From Coniella vitis (taxonomy: Eukaryota > Ascomycota > Sordariomycetes > Diaporthales > Schizoparmaceae): 64,000 bases of DNA. The notes beneath the pieces were generated by a model. That model saw nothing but the letters and a program-made list of their open reading frames with translations, made no database searches and was not told where the DNA came from. The position numbers and the translations under genes are program-made. Each line of letters begins with the position of its first letter. The first letter of the stretch is position 1. This document shows positions 12,320-24,063 of this stretch, in pieces. Where the stretch lies: NCBI GenBank assembly GCA_011317545.1, contig WUJK01000002.1, positions 1,302,001-1,366,000 of the forward strand, written 5' to 3'.

Positions 12320-12721
12320 AATACTACCAGGAAAAGGATCTTCTCGTTATGTAATGGAGCCAAGGTCTACCGAGATGTCGAAATAGTGACAGATGGTTCT
12401 GGAGCAAGGCAGAAATGCAAAGCGTATAAGAACAAGAGACATCATAGTCCAGTTCGATTCAAGAGTGACTTTTTCAAAGGCGTGCACAGGAGAATACAGT
12501 CTTATCATACATCCGAATACCAAATCTGGCTGACTCTGGGTGAAGTGGGTATCATAATTTGTGCTGTTGTCCCGCCAAGAGATTCCATATCTATGCCCAA
12601 CCCTTTCCACATGTCCCTAGTGTAAAAGTACTACCCAAACTACCATCGAACAAAGAAGTCCGTCGCGCTCTTACAATGTACATATATATATATAAACAAT
12701 GCAATCTCGCTAGAACACCCT
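12320..12721. other. Short convergent intergenic region
   Basis: This stretch lies between the stops of CENP-C and YME2 and must hold both 3' ends. A TATA-rich run near 12681-12694 lies just before the YME2 stop. No gene is seen. Confidence 0.6.
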
Positions 12722-15401
12722 TTAAGCCTCTTGTGTTAGAACGAGCTTTAATTGAGCCATTTCGAGCTCGAAATCCCGAATCTTGCTCTGGCTGCTGGAC
12801 AGTTTGGCGAGGAGGTAGTTGATACGCGCGACTGTCTCATAAGGCTGCCTTGGTAGAGAACCTAGCAAGCTTAACTCGGACTCGACCTGTTGCGGGGAAT
12901 TGTGTTAACCTCTGTCATTGTCACATGATTACAACCCTCGGCCAGCGTGGAAATTGCGAATGGTTTGAACTCACCTTTTCAATTGTCTTGCTTTCCACCT
13001 TTGCCAATTCTGTGAGCACCGCTAGGTTCATTTTGGCCTTCAGCACTGGATCCTTGACCAACGCGGCAAACGCGGCTTGGTAGACAGGCTTGCCTGCCAT
13101 GATCGTTTGTGGCCGGCCTCGGTGCGAGTGAACAGTGATGAGTTCTGCATTCGACAGGCTCTCGAGCGCGAGGTCTCCGTCTTCGGCACCAGGAGTTGTC
13201 GATGAGGCAAATGTGTTGGACAGCAAGACCTCATTGTAGCGCAGCGACTCCTTCTTGGCTATCTCCTGGATCAAGTGCCAAGCCTGTTCAGTCGAGTATT
13301 TCCTGTTGGGCGACCTGTTGGCGAGTAGGAAAAGCTTGATAATCTCAGAAGCAGACTGGTCAATGATTTCCTGCACGGCTTGGCGAGGTGTTTGGCCAGT
13401 CTTCATGCGCCGCGCCAGAAACTCGAGATCGGTCAAGCGGCCGCCCAGAACGGTGATAACTTCGTCAAGTTCTTGAAGATCCACGGTGGACTCTTTCACT
13501 TCCGTTTTGGGCGCCTTTTTCTCACCGCTGTCGCTATCGGTGTCTTCACTTTGCTGGATCTTTTCATTCTTAGGCTTTGTCTGTGCAAGGTGGCCAAGGA
13601 CATATTGCTTAGCAACCTCAGGAGACAGATCGCCGAGTGCTATAGTGCGAAATACACGGTCTGGTAGAGACTTGGATAACGACTTCGTATATGATGTGTC
13701 GCTGGTCAGGAAGACCACATGGGCGATATTGGCTTGGACCAAGGCAGCGGCCCAATCTGACAATTTGTCATAGACAATGCTGGTCTCTTCATTTTTGAGC
13801 AGAAAATTATCAATCACAACCACTGCTCTGCGGTCCGGGTGGGCTTCGAGGAAGGCATCATCGCTCAGATTTGCGTCATCGTCATCCTTCTTGCGATCTG
13901 AGACCGACACCCTTTTCAGGGCAGCTGCGGTGTTGCCAAGTATCTTGCTAAGTTGCGAGTCAAAAGTCTCAGAGAAGCCAGACTTGACACCGGTCGTACT
14001 CTGAATGGCGAGATCAATAAGGCTACTGAGTTGGTTGGCCCACGAGAATACCGGGCGATAGCCGACTTCGCCGGCTAATTTCTTGATAGTAGCACTCTCT
14101 CCTTTGGCCTCAACAATTGGTTTGCAGTCGAGAACAAGAACATCCCGTCTTCCTCCAAGCGCCTGGTCCAGAACAAGCTCTCTCTTTCCCGATCCGCGGG
14201 AACCTTGGACGACGATGAAGGTGTCGGCTGATTCCATCAACCAAGTGTGAATTTGCTCTATAGCGTCACGGCGATGTGTGAACAGGGCCTTCAGCCCGGC
14301 GTCATCAGCCTTGTTCCTTCTAAAGGCCAGAATATCGCTGGTCCGCTTCTTGAACCACTGGAAAATCTTGTTGTCGGACAGACTGAAGCTCTTTTGGATG
14401 TGCGCCTTGATGAAAAATTCTCGAATCGGGTCAAAGACCAGGACCGTGATGCCAGCAAGTAGAGCAGCGACAATCGGTATCACGATGCGCGGATGGTTGC
14501 TGATCCAATCCCAGATGTGATGCGCTCTGACTTTTTGCTCATACGACAAACTGAGCTTTGTCCCAGCCTTGCCTCCGCCTAATGAATCTGGGACTAGGAG
14601 ACCGTGAAGGCAGTTGCGGGCCATGATGGCATCGCGGGTGAAGGCGAAGTCGAGGTAGGCGTATTTTGGGAGGACCTTAGAATCAGAGGGTTGGGAGATA
14701 ATGTCTGCTATCTTGCCATATTTGCGAAAGAGTGAAAACAGATCCTCCTGAGACAGCTCAGCGGCCTCCGAGCCAGGCTCTTTGGGTATGAATTCGATCT
14801 TGAGTCTGCTGCGAGGGTAACGAGCCATGTCCTCAAGCCACGGCACACCAGTCACTAAGCCGACCTTGACACTGCGGAAGGGGCTGAACCAGGGCTTAAT
14901 GGGCTTGTTCTGCAGCTGTTTGGCCAATTTGGCTTCGACCTCACCAGGCGATGTCTCTGGCGGGTACTTGACCTTGACAAAGCAGCCGCCGTCCTTGAGG
15001 CGGGGAATGAGCTCTGTGACCTTGATGGAGCCATCGGTGGGAATGGTGCGCTTGACGAAGTTGATGGGGTCCGTGAAACCGAGCGAGGACCTGTTGAAGC
15101 CTCTGAGCAGGTGGGCAAGGTCGTCGTCCGACTTCCAGGCTCTGGCAAAGGCGGCATAGCTCAAGGGCCCAGAGGCGAGCTTTAGAGGGTAGAGATTGTC
15201 GAAGAAAAGAATAGCTTCATTGGGGCCCGAGTAGATATGGCCAGACTTCTGGTCGCCCGTGACGGTGGTCTCGTATCGTCGCGCCGTGAGAGGGCGAAAG
15301 ACAACAGAGCCCGTGGTGGTAAGGTGGTGAGGATGTCGTGACGCGCCAAGTGCGTAACGGGCTAGGCCGTCATGCAGCCTGCCCATGGAGAGTTGTCGCA
15401 T
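12722..15401 (-). CDS. YME2: Yme2/Rna12-like mitochondrial inner membrane protein
   Basis: Two exons (12975-15401, then 12722-12886) with an 88-nt intron give 863 residues, as expected for fungal mitochondrial escape protein 2. The family spans the inner membrane and affects mtDNA nucleoid maintenance and escape. The N terminus is a basic presequence. An RRM-like domain follows near residues 200-280 and a transmembrane segment (IVIPIVAALLAGITVLVF) near residues 305-322. An AAA-like ATPase domain has Walker A GSRGSGKR near residue 400. The last exon encodes the conserved tail (ELSLLGSLPRQPYE and a short coiled coil ending LVLTQEA). Without that splice the protein would end in an unrelated tail. 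The ATG at 15401 is the first in frame. Confidence 0.94.
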
Positions 15402-16656
15402 ACTTTTACCTACCTAGGTGCTCATGCATCAGCAGTAGGTAAGTATGCACATTCTCTGCCTCTCTCCGTATTTTCCTGGAGACTGGACAAGAAGGGATCG
15501 TTGATGGCTGGTGGCACAGCACATGCATCCCGTCAAGTGCTCTTGCTCTGACCGAGAAAGAATCAGCGCTCTCGGCCTGCCTGCCTATTTTGCGTTCCTT
15601 CCTTGCGACGAGGCACGAAGTGCGCCAATGAGGTCATTGAGCGCACTGCTGAGGCGCGCTAACCATTTCGGATGACAGCATCTGATTACCTAGTACACAC
15701 CTGCTTACTTTATTAGTGTACATAGTAAATGTATTCTAGTTCATCAATTTGAGCCTCTGCTTCTTCATCTATGGACATTTTAGGCTTTCTTGAGAAAGTG
15801 CTCGTCAGCACGAAGTTCAGCCACGGAGCACCTAGGACATTGCACAGGGTAATGATCTAGACTTGCGGTCCATCCAAGCTTGACGGCGCTCTACTGAGGC
15901 TGTACTGGCGGGGTGTTTGGGCGGCAGATCTATGTGAGATTTCCCCAATATGCATCGCTTATTCCTTCTAGGATGTGAGAGAAGAAAGATACACAGAGGC
16001 AAAATGATGGGAAATCAAGGAAGGTGAAGACAGGATATATATCGGTCTCCGCTACGCTATGCGACCAGAGAGAGTGGGCTCGCCAATGGATGTGGCGTTG
16101 CATCGAAAAATGACAGCGCGACGCATCCTCTGAAGCAATTCACAGCTCGCTGTGCGCTCAATCAGGCCGGGAAATGAGATTCGAAGCCTGCCCGTTTTTG
16201 CTAGGACTTGGATGCTTAATCTCTATCAACGAGCCTGTCGTGGGACCGTTTCGCGTTGTAATGGTTTCGATGACGGTCTGGGACCGGGGTCTGAGAGTAC
16301 TGCACGAGTTCGAGTATGAGGTAGCAGCAACTGGTCTTTATGAAGCCATGTAGATCTCAACTTTTGGAATTTTGAATTCTCTATTAGAGGCACAGCAGCC
16401 ATTGTCCGCTGGACGATCTAAGTATCTCCACTGGAGACTGATGTATTTTGAACAGCTTCGTCGGCCAGCTGGAGGCCAAGAAATCGTTTTGCAAGGCTCG
16501 CCACCGGTCGACTAGGAGCAGGCGCCTTTTCCCCCAAGGACGACACTATACAAGTCCGGGAGTTGCAATTAGCCAGCCAGTTCAACCGTCTCAAGAGCGT
16601 GATGCTTTCACGCGGTCTAGAGGCAAATCAGGCGACGCGATCTATTCCCTGAGCGA
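15402..16656. other. Intergenic region between YME2 and the DUF3176 relic
   Basis: A TACCTACCTAGGTG palindromic word sits directly upstream of YME2 (15409) and a TACATAGTA word is at 15719. I see no convincing gene. The open frame from 16448 has no recognisable domain. The 5' part of the decayed DUF3176 gene may lie in the last 200 bases but is unrecognisable. Confidence 0.5.
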
Positions 16657-17960
16657 TTGTATTATCGAGATTGGCTATATCTAACTAAGTATACTCCGCG
16701 TCCTGCAGTTGTCTTCATTCTCGTCTTTACCGAGTACACTGCCGTATCAAGCTGTCATTCATCGATCCGCCCAAACACCACGGTCTCCGTCTTCTCAATC
16801 CTTGCCGAAGCATTCCTCATGCTCATCACTGCCTCTTGCATTGGCCAGCTCAAATGGATCTACTTCTTGACGTCCAGTCCCCGGCTCAGCGGCTATGAAC
16901 TATTTGAAGATGCTTCCAGGCCTGTGGGAGCCCGCAAGTTAATCTGAAGTGTCAAGACTGGTGCTAAGTTAGCCATATTTAAGTCCGCAATTGCCATGCT
17001 CTCGCTGGCTGTTGGTGCTTCCACTCAAGAGGTCACATCGTACCCTGAATGCTCAGTGCGCTATTTCGGAGACGCGAATGACACCATCTTTGGGGCGGCC
17101 ACGCAGTATGACAGCACCGTTGGCTTGTATCGACTGACGTCTGAAGAAGGAGATGACAATACGGGCAGCGACAACACCATCAGAGCCCAGCAAGTACAGC
17201 TTTCTATAGTAGGTTTATTATTGAGAGCCTTATGTAAGTCGTCTTTCAGTCCGAATGTGAATCGTATATCAGTTTATTGACAATATAATAACATGTTGGG
17301 ATATTCTTGACAGATGACCTTGACGAAACTATTCAGGTTGCCCGTTCAACGGGCAATTGTTCTTTTGCGGACGTCATCACACTGGGCATTTTGTCCCGAT
17401 ACGAGAATGTGACAGTCGCAACCAACATGATGGACTACTCTGGCAGCGAGGTTGGAGTTGTTGAATACATTTATACCCTGCCCGGAAACATCAACTTGGA
17501 CATAGGCGTCGGCGTCGGCGTCACTTCACCTGTAGTTACCGTGATCACGAAATTCAAGTCGGTGACCAGTACTGGTTGGAACATTACTGCAAATTGGGCT
17601 GATGCCACGCTGCTCAGATTCTCAGCTATCAACATTCCGGTGGACGACTCCGAGACGAGCGATGCTCCCGTCTCTGTTCCACTCCACTGGGACCAGCTCG
17701 AGGCCTTTAAATGCACCTTGTCGACCTTTCGCAGACATGCATCAAAGTTACATGGGGTTGGCCCTTCCCGCAAGAGTTGTCCTCTTGGCGCTAGTGTTCT
17801 TCGTTGTCACCCTGCTTCACTCCCGCAAGCACTGCATGGCGGAAGAGACAGTGGCGGCTCGAGTCGATCTGTCGTTATTTCGTGTTGGCGTAAGGATTAG
17901 ACAAGAAATTAAGAACCTGGGCAGTTTCATCAAGTCTTTTCGCCCTCTTGAGAAGTATCC
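16657..17960 (+). pseudogene. Degraded DUF3176-family membrane protein gene
   Basis: Pieces of the mould-specific DUF3176 membrane protein family occur in the right order. They are the second-helix region (NTTVSVFSILAEAFLM, IGQLKWIYF), the FEDASR-type motif, a following hydrophobic helix, the STGNCSFADVITLG motif and the C-terminal helix (LALPARVVLLALVFFVVTLL). A TGA at 16945-16947 sits where the family normally has W after the KLI motif, and the same frame continues beyond it. An intron with good signals (17234-17313, GTAAGT donor, CAG acceptor) is still intact. Near 17735-17765 the frame jumps twice and a middle section seems to be missing. Conserved cysteines are replaced (R, L, Y). Nonsense, frameshift and lost cysteines together indicate a dead copy. 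Ends are approximate. Confidence 0.75.
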
Positions 17961-18650
17961 AGTAATCGTATTGAGTGTCAGAGTTTGCTACAAGACTCTC
18001 ACACCAGAGGGACAAACGAGCCTCAAGTCAATGTTGGCGCCAATGCAACTATATAGAAGACTTGTGCATACGTTGCGCCATGACGTTGGAAAGCTCATAA
18101 GAGTGGCAGATTCGTAGCAGACGATTATTGGCTCATTGCTGAGAGTAATTCTTGTTTTGCATGGAATCTCAAAGACATTGGAACTCTAATCTTGTGGGGA
18201 GGAGTTTGAAAAGAAGGCAAGGAAAAGAGAGGTGAAGTGAAGAGGTTTGAAATGAGGGTTGCGGGTTATGCCTGCTTGCACTTTACTATGTACACTACCA
18301 AAGTACCAAAAGCGCGTCACGATAAGCACTCTGATAAGACTCGTTCACGAGCTACTTATGCCGAACCCAAGAAGTTCTGCGCTGATTCTGGGCATTCCCC
18401 CATCGCAAAGATACTCAACGCTTTGCGATATATGACCCTTAACCACGAACCTCCAAGCCTCTAAGACCCTTCTTCTTTTCCCTCTACAATATACAATTTT
18501 GCTATTGCTGTTAAAAACACCATATACCGGATATCCCAGAGGCAAGAGTCCGTTCACCTGCCCGCGCCTGTCCGAACCAGAATACTGCGCGCGAGCCAGG
18601 AAGAACTTCTTATACGACACACATATCTCGAATCCCTATTGAAAAACACC
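17961..18650. other. Intergenic region upstream of EMI1-like gene
   Basis: The stretch has one TACTATGTA word at 18284. It is otherwise unremarkable and holds the promoter and 5' leader of the EMI1-like gene. No further gene is supported. Confidence 0.5.
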
Positions 18651-19529
18651 ATGGGTTGGTTCTGGGGCGCCAAATCTGCCTCGCCGGCGTCGCAGGATGC
18701 CCCGCCATTGCCGTCGGAGCATCCAGCACAAGCCACTCACTCAGCAGCAGCAGCACCGGCGCAAGCAACGACAACAACGTCTTCTCGCGCTGGACCAACA
18801 GGATCTGACCCTGAAGTCAACAAGTTCCTGGAGGAATTCATGGGCGAAGCCAATTCGGTAGCAGCAGCAGCAGCAGCGCAACAGCAGCAGCAGCAGCAGC
18901 AGCAACAACAACAACAACAACAACAACAACAGGCACAAGGAGAAGAGCCTACATCACAAGCGTCCTCCTCCTCGTCCTCCTCCTGGGCATCCCGCTGGAA
19001 GCTCAGCTCCTCATCCTCTTCCTCGTCCTCCACCACCAACTCAACCCCCGAGGCCGAGTTCTCCTCCCTCCTCTCTCCCACCGAAAACGACAACCCCGCC
19101 AACCAACCGCGCCTCTCGCCCCTTGCCGAGTCCATTCTCCCGACAACGATGGACTGCGAAACAGCCTTCAACCTCGCCTTTTACTGCCAATCATTGGGAG
19201 GCCAGTGGAATGCAATCTACCGCCACGGCACTATCCGCTCCTGCAGCGAACACTGGGAAGACTTTTGGTTTTGCATGCGCGCAAAGGGGGCGGGCGATGG
19301 GCCTGTGAAGGAAAACATGATTCGGGATCATTACAGGGAGAAGTTGTTGCGTAAATACGGCAGCGGGAAGCCGAACAGTGAGGATGTGTGGAAGGAACGA
19401 CGGGAGAGGGTAGCGCCTGGAGAAGCGTTTTCCGTCCGGGTTGATGCGCCAAAGATGTCGGATGCGGAATTTCAAAAATGGGAGATGGAGAGAATGGAGA
19501 GGATCCGGAAAGGACTGGAAAAGCCGTAG
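18651..19529 (+). CDS. EMI1: Emi1-like DUF3128 twin CX9C protein
   Basis: A single exon of 292 residues. The C-terminal half is a DUF3128 domain with two CX9C pairs (C169/C179 and C198/C208, within CETAFNLAFYC and CSEHWEDFWFC). This arrangement is typical of small proteins imported into the mitochondrial intermembrane space. Yeast Emi1 is linked to respiration and early meiotic gene induction. The start is at the ATG of MGWFWG, in ACACCATGG context; an in-frame ATG four codons upstream has a poorer context. The N-terminal half is low-complexity: Ala runs, 18 consecutive glutamines (residues 77-94) and two serine runs. Its length therefore exceeds that of the yeast protein. The charged C terminus (KWEMERMERIRKGLEKP) is typical of the family. 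The exact cellular role is inferred. Confidence 0.88.
   Translation: MGWFWGAKSASPASQDAPPLPSEHPAQATHSAAAAPAQATTTTSSRAGPTGSDPEVNKFLEEFMGEANSVAAAAAAQQQQQQQQQQQQQQQQQQAQGEEPTSQASSSSSSSWASRWKLSSSSSSSSSTTNSTPEAEFSSLLSPTENDNPANQPRLSPLAESILPTTMDCETAFNLAFYCQSLGGQWNAIYRHGTIRSCSEHWEDFWFCMRAKGAGDGPVKENMIRDHYREKLLRKYGSGKPNSEDVWKERRERVAPGEAFSVRVDAPKMSDAEFQKWEMERMERIRKGLEKP
18877..18931 (+). repeat. CAG/CAA tract encoding poly-glutamine
   Basis: A run of 18 CAG then CAA codons encodes glutamine in the EMI1-like protein. The CAG block followed by a CAA block suggests two separate expansions. Confidence 0.95.
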
Positions 19530-19977
19530 ATTCAACAAACTACATGGTTGAAGCATCAAACAAACTCTTCACATCATGCCTACCGCGGCCATACTCAATG
19601 TACGTCAAGTAGATGTACGATGTATTATGTACATGGAGGCAATGCGAATCTTTCAAATAACCAACTTCAACGCACGGGTCACTACCTGCACGAAAAGTAT
19701 CATTCCGCGTTTATAATACAGGAATTCCGCGTACATCACAAACAAATGGACCAGCAAGTAATTTTGAAATTGTTTTATTACTCCGCGTTTCGTCGAAAAA
19801 CTAAGTACGACCTTTGCACTTGTATACCCTTCCGACCCGAAACTTTTCCCAGTGTATCATTAAGTCATAACAGATAAAGCAAATTGTCTAAGAAAACCCA
19901 ACACATCCGCCATTAGAAAAGACTTCATGCATTTAACAAACCTCCTCATTGGCATGCAATTGATGTGGTGAAATCGC
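19530..19977. other. Convergent intergenic region, EMI1-like and HSP70 3' ends
   Basis: An AT-rich 0.45-kb stretch holds the 3' ends of both flanking genes. I see no gene in it. Confidence 0.6.
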
Positions 19978-22021
19978 TTAGTCAACCTCCTCAACGGTGG
20001 GGCCGTCGTCGCCACCAGGGGCCGCGGCGCCAGGAGCAGCACCGGGCATGCCGCCGGGCATGCCACCAGCACCACCAGCACCGTAGAACTTCATCATGAT
20101 GGGGTTGGCGACGGCCTCGAGCTCCTTCTGCTTGTCCTCGTACTCCTCGCGAGTGGCAGTCTGGTTCTCGTCGAGCCAGGTGACAACGGTGCTGATCTCG
20201 GCGTTCAGCTTCTCCTTGTCGGCAGCGTCAAGCTTCTCGTCGACCTTGGAATCGGACAGAGTGTTGCGCAGAGAGTAGGCGTACGACTCAAGGCCGTTCT
20301 TGGCAGAGACACGAGAAGCCTCAGCCTCGTCCTCCTCCTTGTACTTCTCGGCCTCGGACAGCATACGCTCAATCTCCTCCTTGGACAGACGACCCTTGTC
20401 GTTGGTGATGACAATCTTGTTGGTCTTTCCAGTACCCTTCTCAAGAGCAGACACGTTGATGATACCGTTGGCGTCAACGTCGAAGGTAACCTCAATCTGA
20501 GGAACGCCACGGGGCGCAGGAGGGATGCCAGTAAGCTCGAACTTGCCGAGCAGGTTGTTGTCCTTGGTGCGCTGGCGCTCACCCTCGTAGACCTGGATAA
20601 GCACACCAGGCTGGTTGTCGGAGAAGGTCGAGAAAACCTCAGACTTCTTGGTAGGGATAGTGGTGTTGCGGGGGATGAGCTTGGTCATCATACCACCAGC
20701 AGTCTCGATACCGATGGACAGAGGGGCAACGTCGAGAAGCAGGATCTCATTGGTGGACTTGGAGCTGGTGTCGCCAGACAGAATGGCAGCCTGGACGGCA
20801 GCACCGTAGGCAACAGCCTCATCGGGGTTGATGGACTTGTTGGGCTCCTTGCCGTTGAAGTAGTCGGTGATGAGCTTCTGGATACGGGGGATACGGGTAG
20901 ATCCACCGACCAGGACAATCTCATGAACCTGGGACTTGTCGATCTTGGCATCAGTCAAGACACGGTCAACAGGCTGCAGAGTAGAGCGGAACAGGTCCTG
21001 GCAAAGCTCCTCGAAACGAGCACGGGTGATAGAGGTGTAGAAGTCAACACCCTCGAAGAGCGAGTCGATCTCGATAGAAGTCTGGGCGGAGGAAGAGAGG
21101 GTACGCTTGGCACGCTCGCAAGCGGTGCGGAGACGGCGCAGAGCACGGGGGTTGGTGGACAGGTCCTTCTTGTGTTTTCTCTTGAATTCAGTGACGAAGT
21201 GGTTAACGAGGCGGTTGTCGAAGTCCTCACCACCCAGGTGAGTATCTCCAGCAGTGGACTTGACCTCGAAGATACCCTCCTCAATGGTAAGGAGAGAAAC
21301 ATCGAAGGTACCACCACCCAAGTCGAAGATAAGGACGTTGCGCTCGCCCTCGACCTTCTTGTCGAGACCGTAGGCAATGGCAGCAGCAGTGGGCTCGTTA
21401 ATGATACGCAGAACGTTCAGGCCGGCAATAAGACCAGCGTCCTTGGTGGCCTGACGTTGAGAGTCGTTGAAGTAGGCGGGAACAGTGACGACAGCGTTGT
21501 TAACGGTGCCACCGAGGTAAGCTTCGGCGGTCTCACGCATCTTGACGAGGACCATGGAGGAGATCTCCTCGGGAGTGAACTGCTTGGTCTCGCCCTTGAA
21601 CTCAACCTCGATGACGGGCTTGCTGTTCTTCTCAATGACCTTGAAGGGGAAGTGCTTCATGTCGGCCTGGACCTCAGAGTCGGTGAACTTGCGACCGATC
21701 AAACGCTTGGCGTCGAAGACGGTGTTGTGGGGGTTCATGGCGACCTGGTTCTTGGCGGCATCACCGATGAGACGCTCGGTGTCGGTGAAGGCCACGAACG
21801 AGGGGGTGGTACGGTTACCCTGGTCATTGGCTGTAGGATAGTGTTAGTATGATGTAGTTTGGATGTTGGATCTCGAGCAAAGAAAGGGACGGTGTTAGGC
21901 GGGAGAGTGTAGTGGGTGGTAATATTGTCCAAGACTTACCAATGATCTCAATGCGGTCATCGCGGAACACACCCACGCAAGAGTAGGTAGTACCCAAATC
22001 AATACCAACAGCGGGCGCCAT
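19978..22021 (-). CDS. HSP70: Cytosolic HSP70 chaperone (Ssa type)
   Basis: Two exons (21940-22021 and 19978-21830) with a 109-nt intron give 644 residues. The ATP-driven chaperone acts in the cytosol and nucleus in folding, translocation and stress tolerance. The N-terminal IDLGTTYSCVGV (from residue 7) is the first HSP70 signature. IFDLGGGTFDVSLL and VLVGGSTRIPRIQ are the second and third. The substrate-binding domain is followed by a Gly/Pro-rich GGMPGGMPG tail and the terminal EEVD that binds TPR co-chaperones and marks the cytosolic class. The first join restores IEII-A-NDQGNRTTPS. A perfect heat-shock element lies about 300 bp upstream (22319-22331). Strong codon bias (C-ending codons) suggests high expression. 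Confidence 0.98.
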
Positions 22022-22318
22022 TGTGACTGATTATGTGTATGTGTGAAGGGGGAAAAGTGTAGTAATGGAGGTGAAGAGTCGCGGATTGTGGTAGAACGGT
22101 GAGGGGTATCACAGAAGAGTTTGTTGCGAGAATGCAGAATATGCAAAGCTCTCGATGCAGAAAAGGAAGAGAGTAAAGAAAAGTAGAGCGCGAATTGTTT
22201 TTGTAGTTGGATGTAGAATGAGAAATTCCAGTCGAGGAAGCTGGGCGAGAGTTGAGAAGAGATATAAGCGGCGCTCGCAAGCTGCAGCAGTTCGGAAGTG
22301 GGGCGCTAGTAGTTGAGA

Positions 22319-22331
22319 GAAGCTTCTCGAA
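22319..22331 (-). promoter_or_regulatory. Heat-shock element in the HSP70 promoter
   Basis: The sequence GAAgcTTCtcGAA is an exact three-unit inverted nGAAn array, the binding site of trimeric Hsf1. It lies about 300 bp upstream of the HSP70 ATG and about 55 bp before a TTATATC stretch (near 22262) that could be a TATA element. Placement next to an HSP70 gene makes function likely. Confidence 0.8.
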
Positions 22332-22916
22332 TCGATCGAGCGAAACTGCTAGCAAAACCCAGCGCCGCCCAGCGCCGCCCAGCAGCCAGGTTCTCACATC
22401 CCTGTAGGTTCCAGGCCCCCCAGCCTCTACACTTTGGCACCGCCCAGCAGCTTCGTGAAGCAGCCAGCAGCTTTTTCAACTTTCAGGGGCGCACCGTGTG
22501 AAGCTCTGACAGCCAGCCACCCCAAGTTCTGTATGTTTGTCAAAGCTGCATTTCAGCCTGTTGCTACTATGCATGTACGGTACCAGAGTACCTTTCTGCC
22601 TCTTTCTAAAACGGCAGCCAGCTCCTGGCCCGGGCGCGTGGGTAGTGGGACGCTTGCAACGAAGCGGCCGCGGGGTAGAAGCAGTCCCTGGAGCATGATG
22701 TAATTCAGCAGGGCCGTGAAAACCTTGCTGGTTACCTAAGCAGAGCTTTTGCAGAGTAACGTCAACAAACAGAGTTTTCTGCGAATGGTGCCGTGGTGAG
22801 ACACGCAGTCGCCTGCGGGCGGGCTGTCTGGCTGTCTGGCTATGTGGCTCTTACTATCTACACGATGATGCTCTTTGTCAACTGTTTCTACATCTCTCGT
22901 CAGAGGATAGTCATTC

Positions 22917-22957
22917 TACTATGTACATAGTACTGTCTCGCTGGCGGCTACATAGTA
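22917..22957. repeat. Cluster of TACTATGTA/TACATAGTA words with a perfect palindrome
   Basis: Two overlapping copies form the palindrome TACTATGTACATAGTA at 22917-22932. A third copy lies at 22949-22957, preceded by a second GCTGGCGGCTACATAGTACT-like context. It is the densest cluster of the dispersed word described in the findings. Confidence 0.9.
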
Positions 22958-24063
22958 CTGCCTGACTGCCTCGCTGCCTGGCAGCCTGGCTTCTGCGGCT
23001 CTGCCCACCAACAAGGACGGGTCAGCTTGAAGTGCTCCACTGAGCCAGCGGTTTCCCTGCAGTGGGCCAGGTCGATGTGGGGCAGACGGTTCATCACACC
23101 AGCTGCGGGTGCGATTCCAGCAAAGTCGACGTCCATCTCTCGACAATCCGCTTTTACTATCCAAGACCATCGCAGGCCTCCACCGGTGGATCTGTTCTCC
23201 ATACAATGATGAGCTGGAACTCTCTTGCTCCCTCTGTGTCCATACTGTAGAACTCTGTCTGAAATCGAGTCCATCTCGTCATCAGCCTGCGTAGTAATCA
23301 GTGTACCATGTATATACATAGTAGTCATAGTAGCAGTTGCGGCATTATCGCCAAACAGAAGCTTCCACGCGCGTCCAACTGCAGGCAACGGTGTCGTCTC
23401 ATGCGATGGATGAGGTATTGTTCACTATGGTACAAGTTCATGCCGCAGAGCACTGAGGTGGAGAATAGCATCATTATTGCCTGACTGCGAGAGATATCAC
23501 GTAGTCGCCAGGGCTCCGTCAAGAGTGAAAACACCAAGAGAGCAAAACGATTTTCACCAGGCTGAGGTAATATCCTTTATACTTCTACCTGCCCGGGTAG
23601 TCTTCGGCTAGGAAACATCCCATAGACCACTAGGGGAAACCTCATCTTCTGTACTGGAATTGCAGACGTTAGGTTAGCCAGGAATGGCTCTTACGCTGCT
23701 TGATCTTTGTCTCCAGGCCGAGACACTTTGCTGCATACACTGACTGAACGACAAAAATGGGAGTCTTATGATCTCGAATACGATTGTTATAATGGCGATT
23801 TGCTATGTCCAATGCCTTGATTGCATAGTAGTCGCTTGCAACTTGCGCCATGTCATAAAAGCACAGGCGTTGCAGGAGCTATGCTCCCCTATTTCCTTAG
23901 GCGCACCAGGCCTGCAGTGACGTTTAGCACCAGACGCGCTCTTCCAACTACTTCACATCACCACCTCCGCGCGTCTGAACAGACTAGTCCGACGTGCCCA
24001 GATAGCCACCCAGCACTTGCAAGCCGCCCAACGATTGGATATCATAGCAGTACACGCCCATTC

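Larger units (their letters stand above)
22022..24063. other. HSP70 promoter and gene-poor stretch before RAD57
   Basis: Apart from the heat-shock element, the stretch contains four exact TACTATGTA-type words at 22917-22957 and 23315. Two of them overlap into a perfect 16-bp palindrome (22917-22932). Short GCC-GCCCAG direct repeats occur near 22360-22385. No supported gene. Confidence 0.55.

Noticed and set aside
20923..21852. A 309-codon open frame antisense to HSP70
   Set aside because: Strong codon bias in HSP70 genes is known to leave long antisense frames. The translation is low-complexity and matches no family, and the sense frame is certain.
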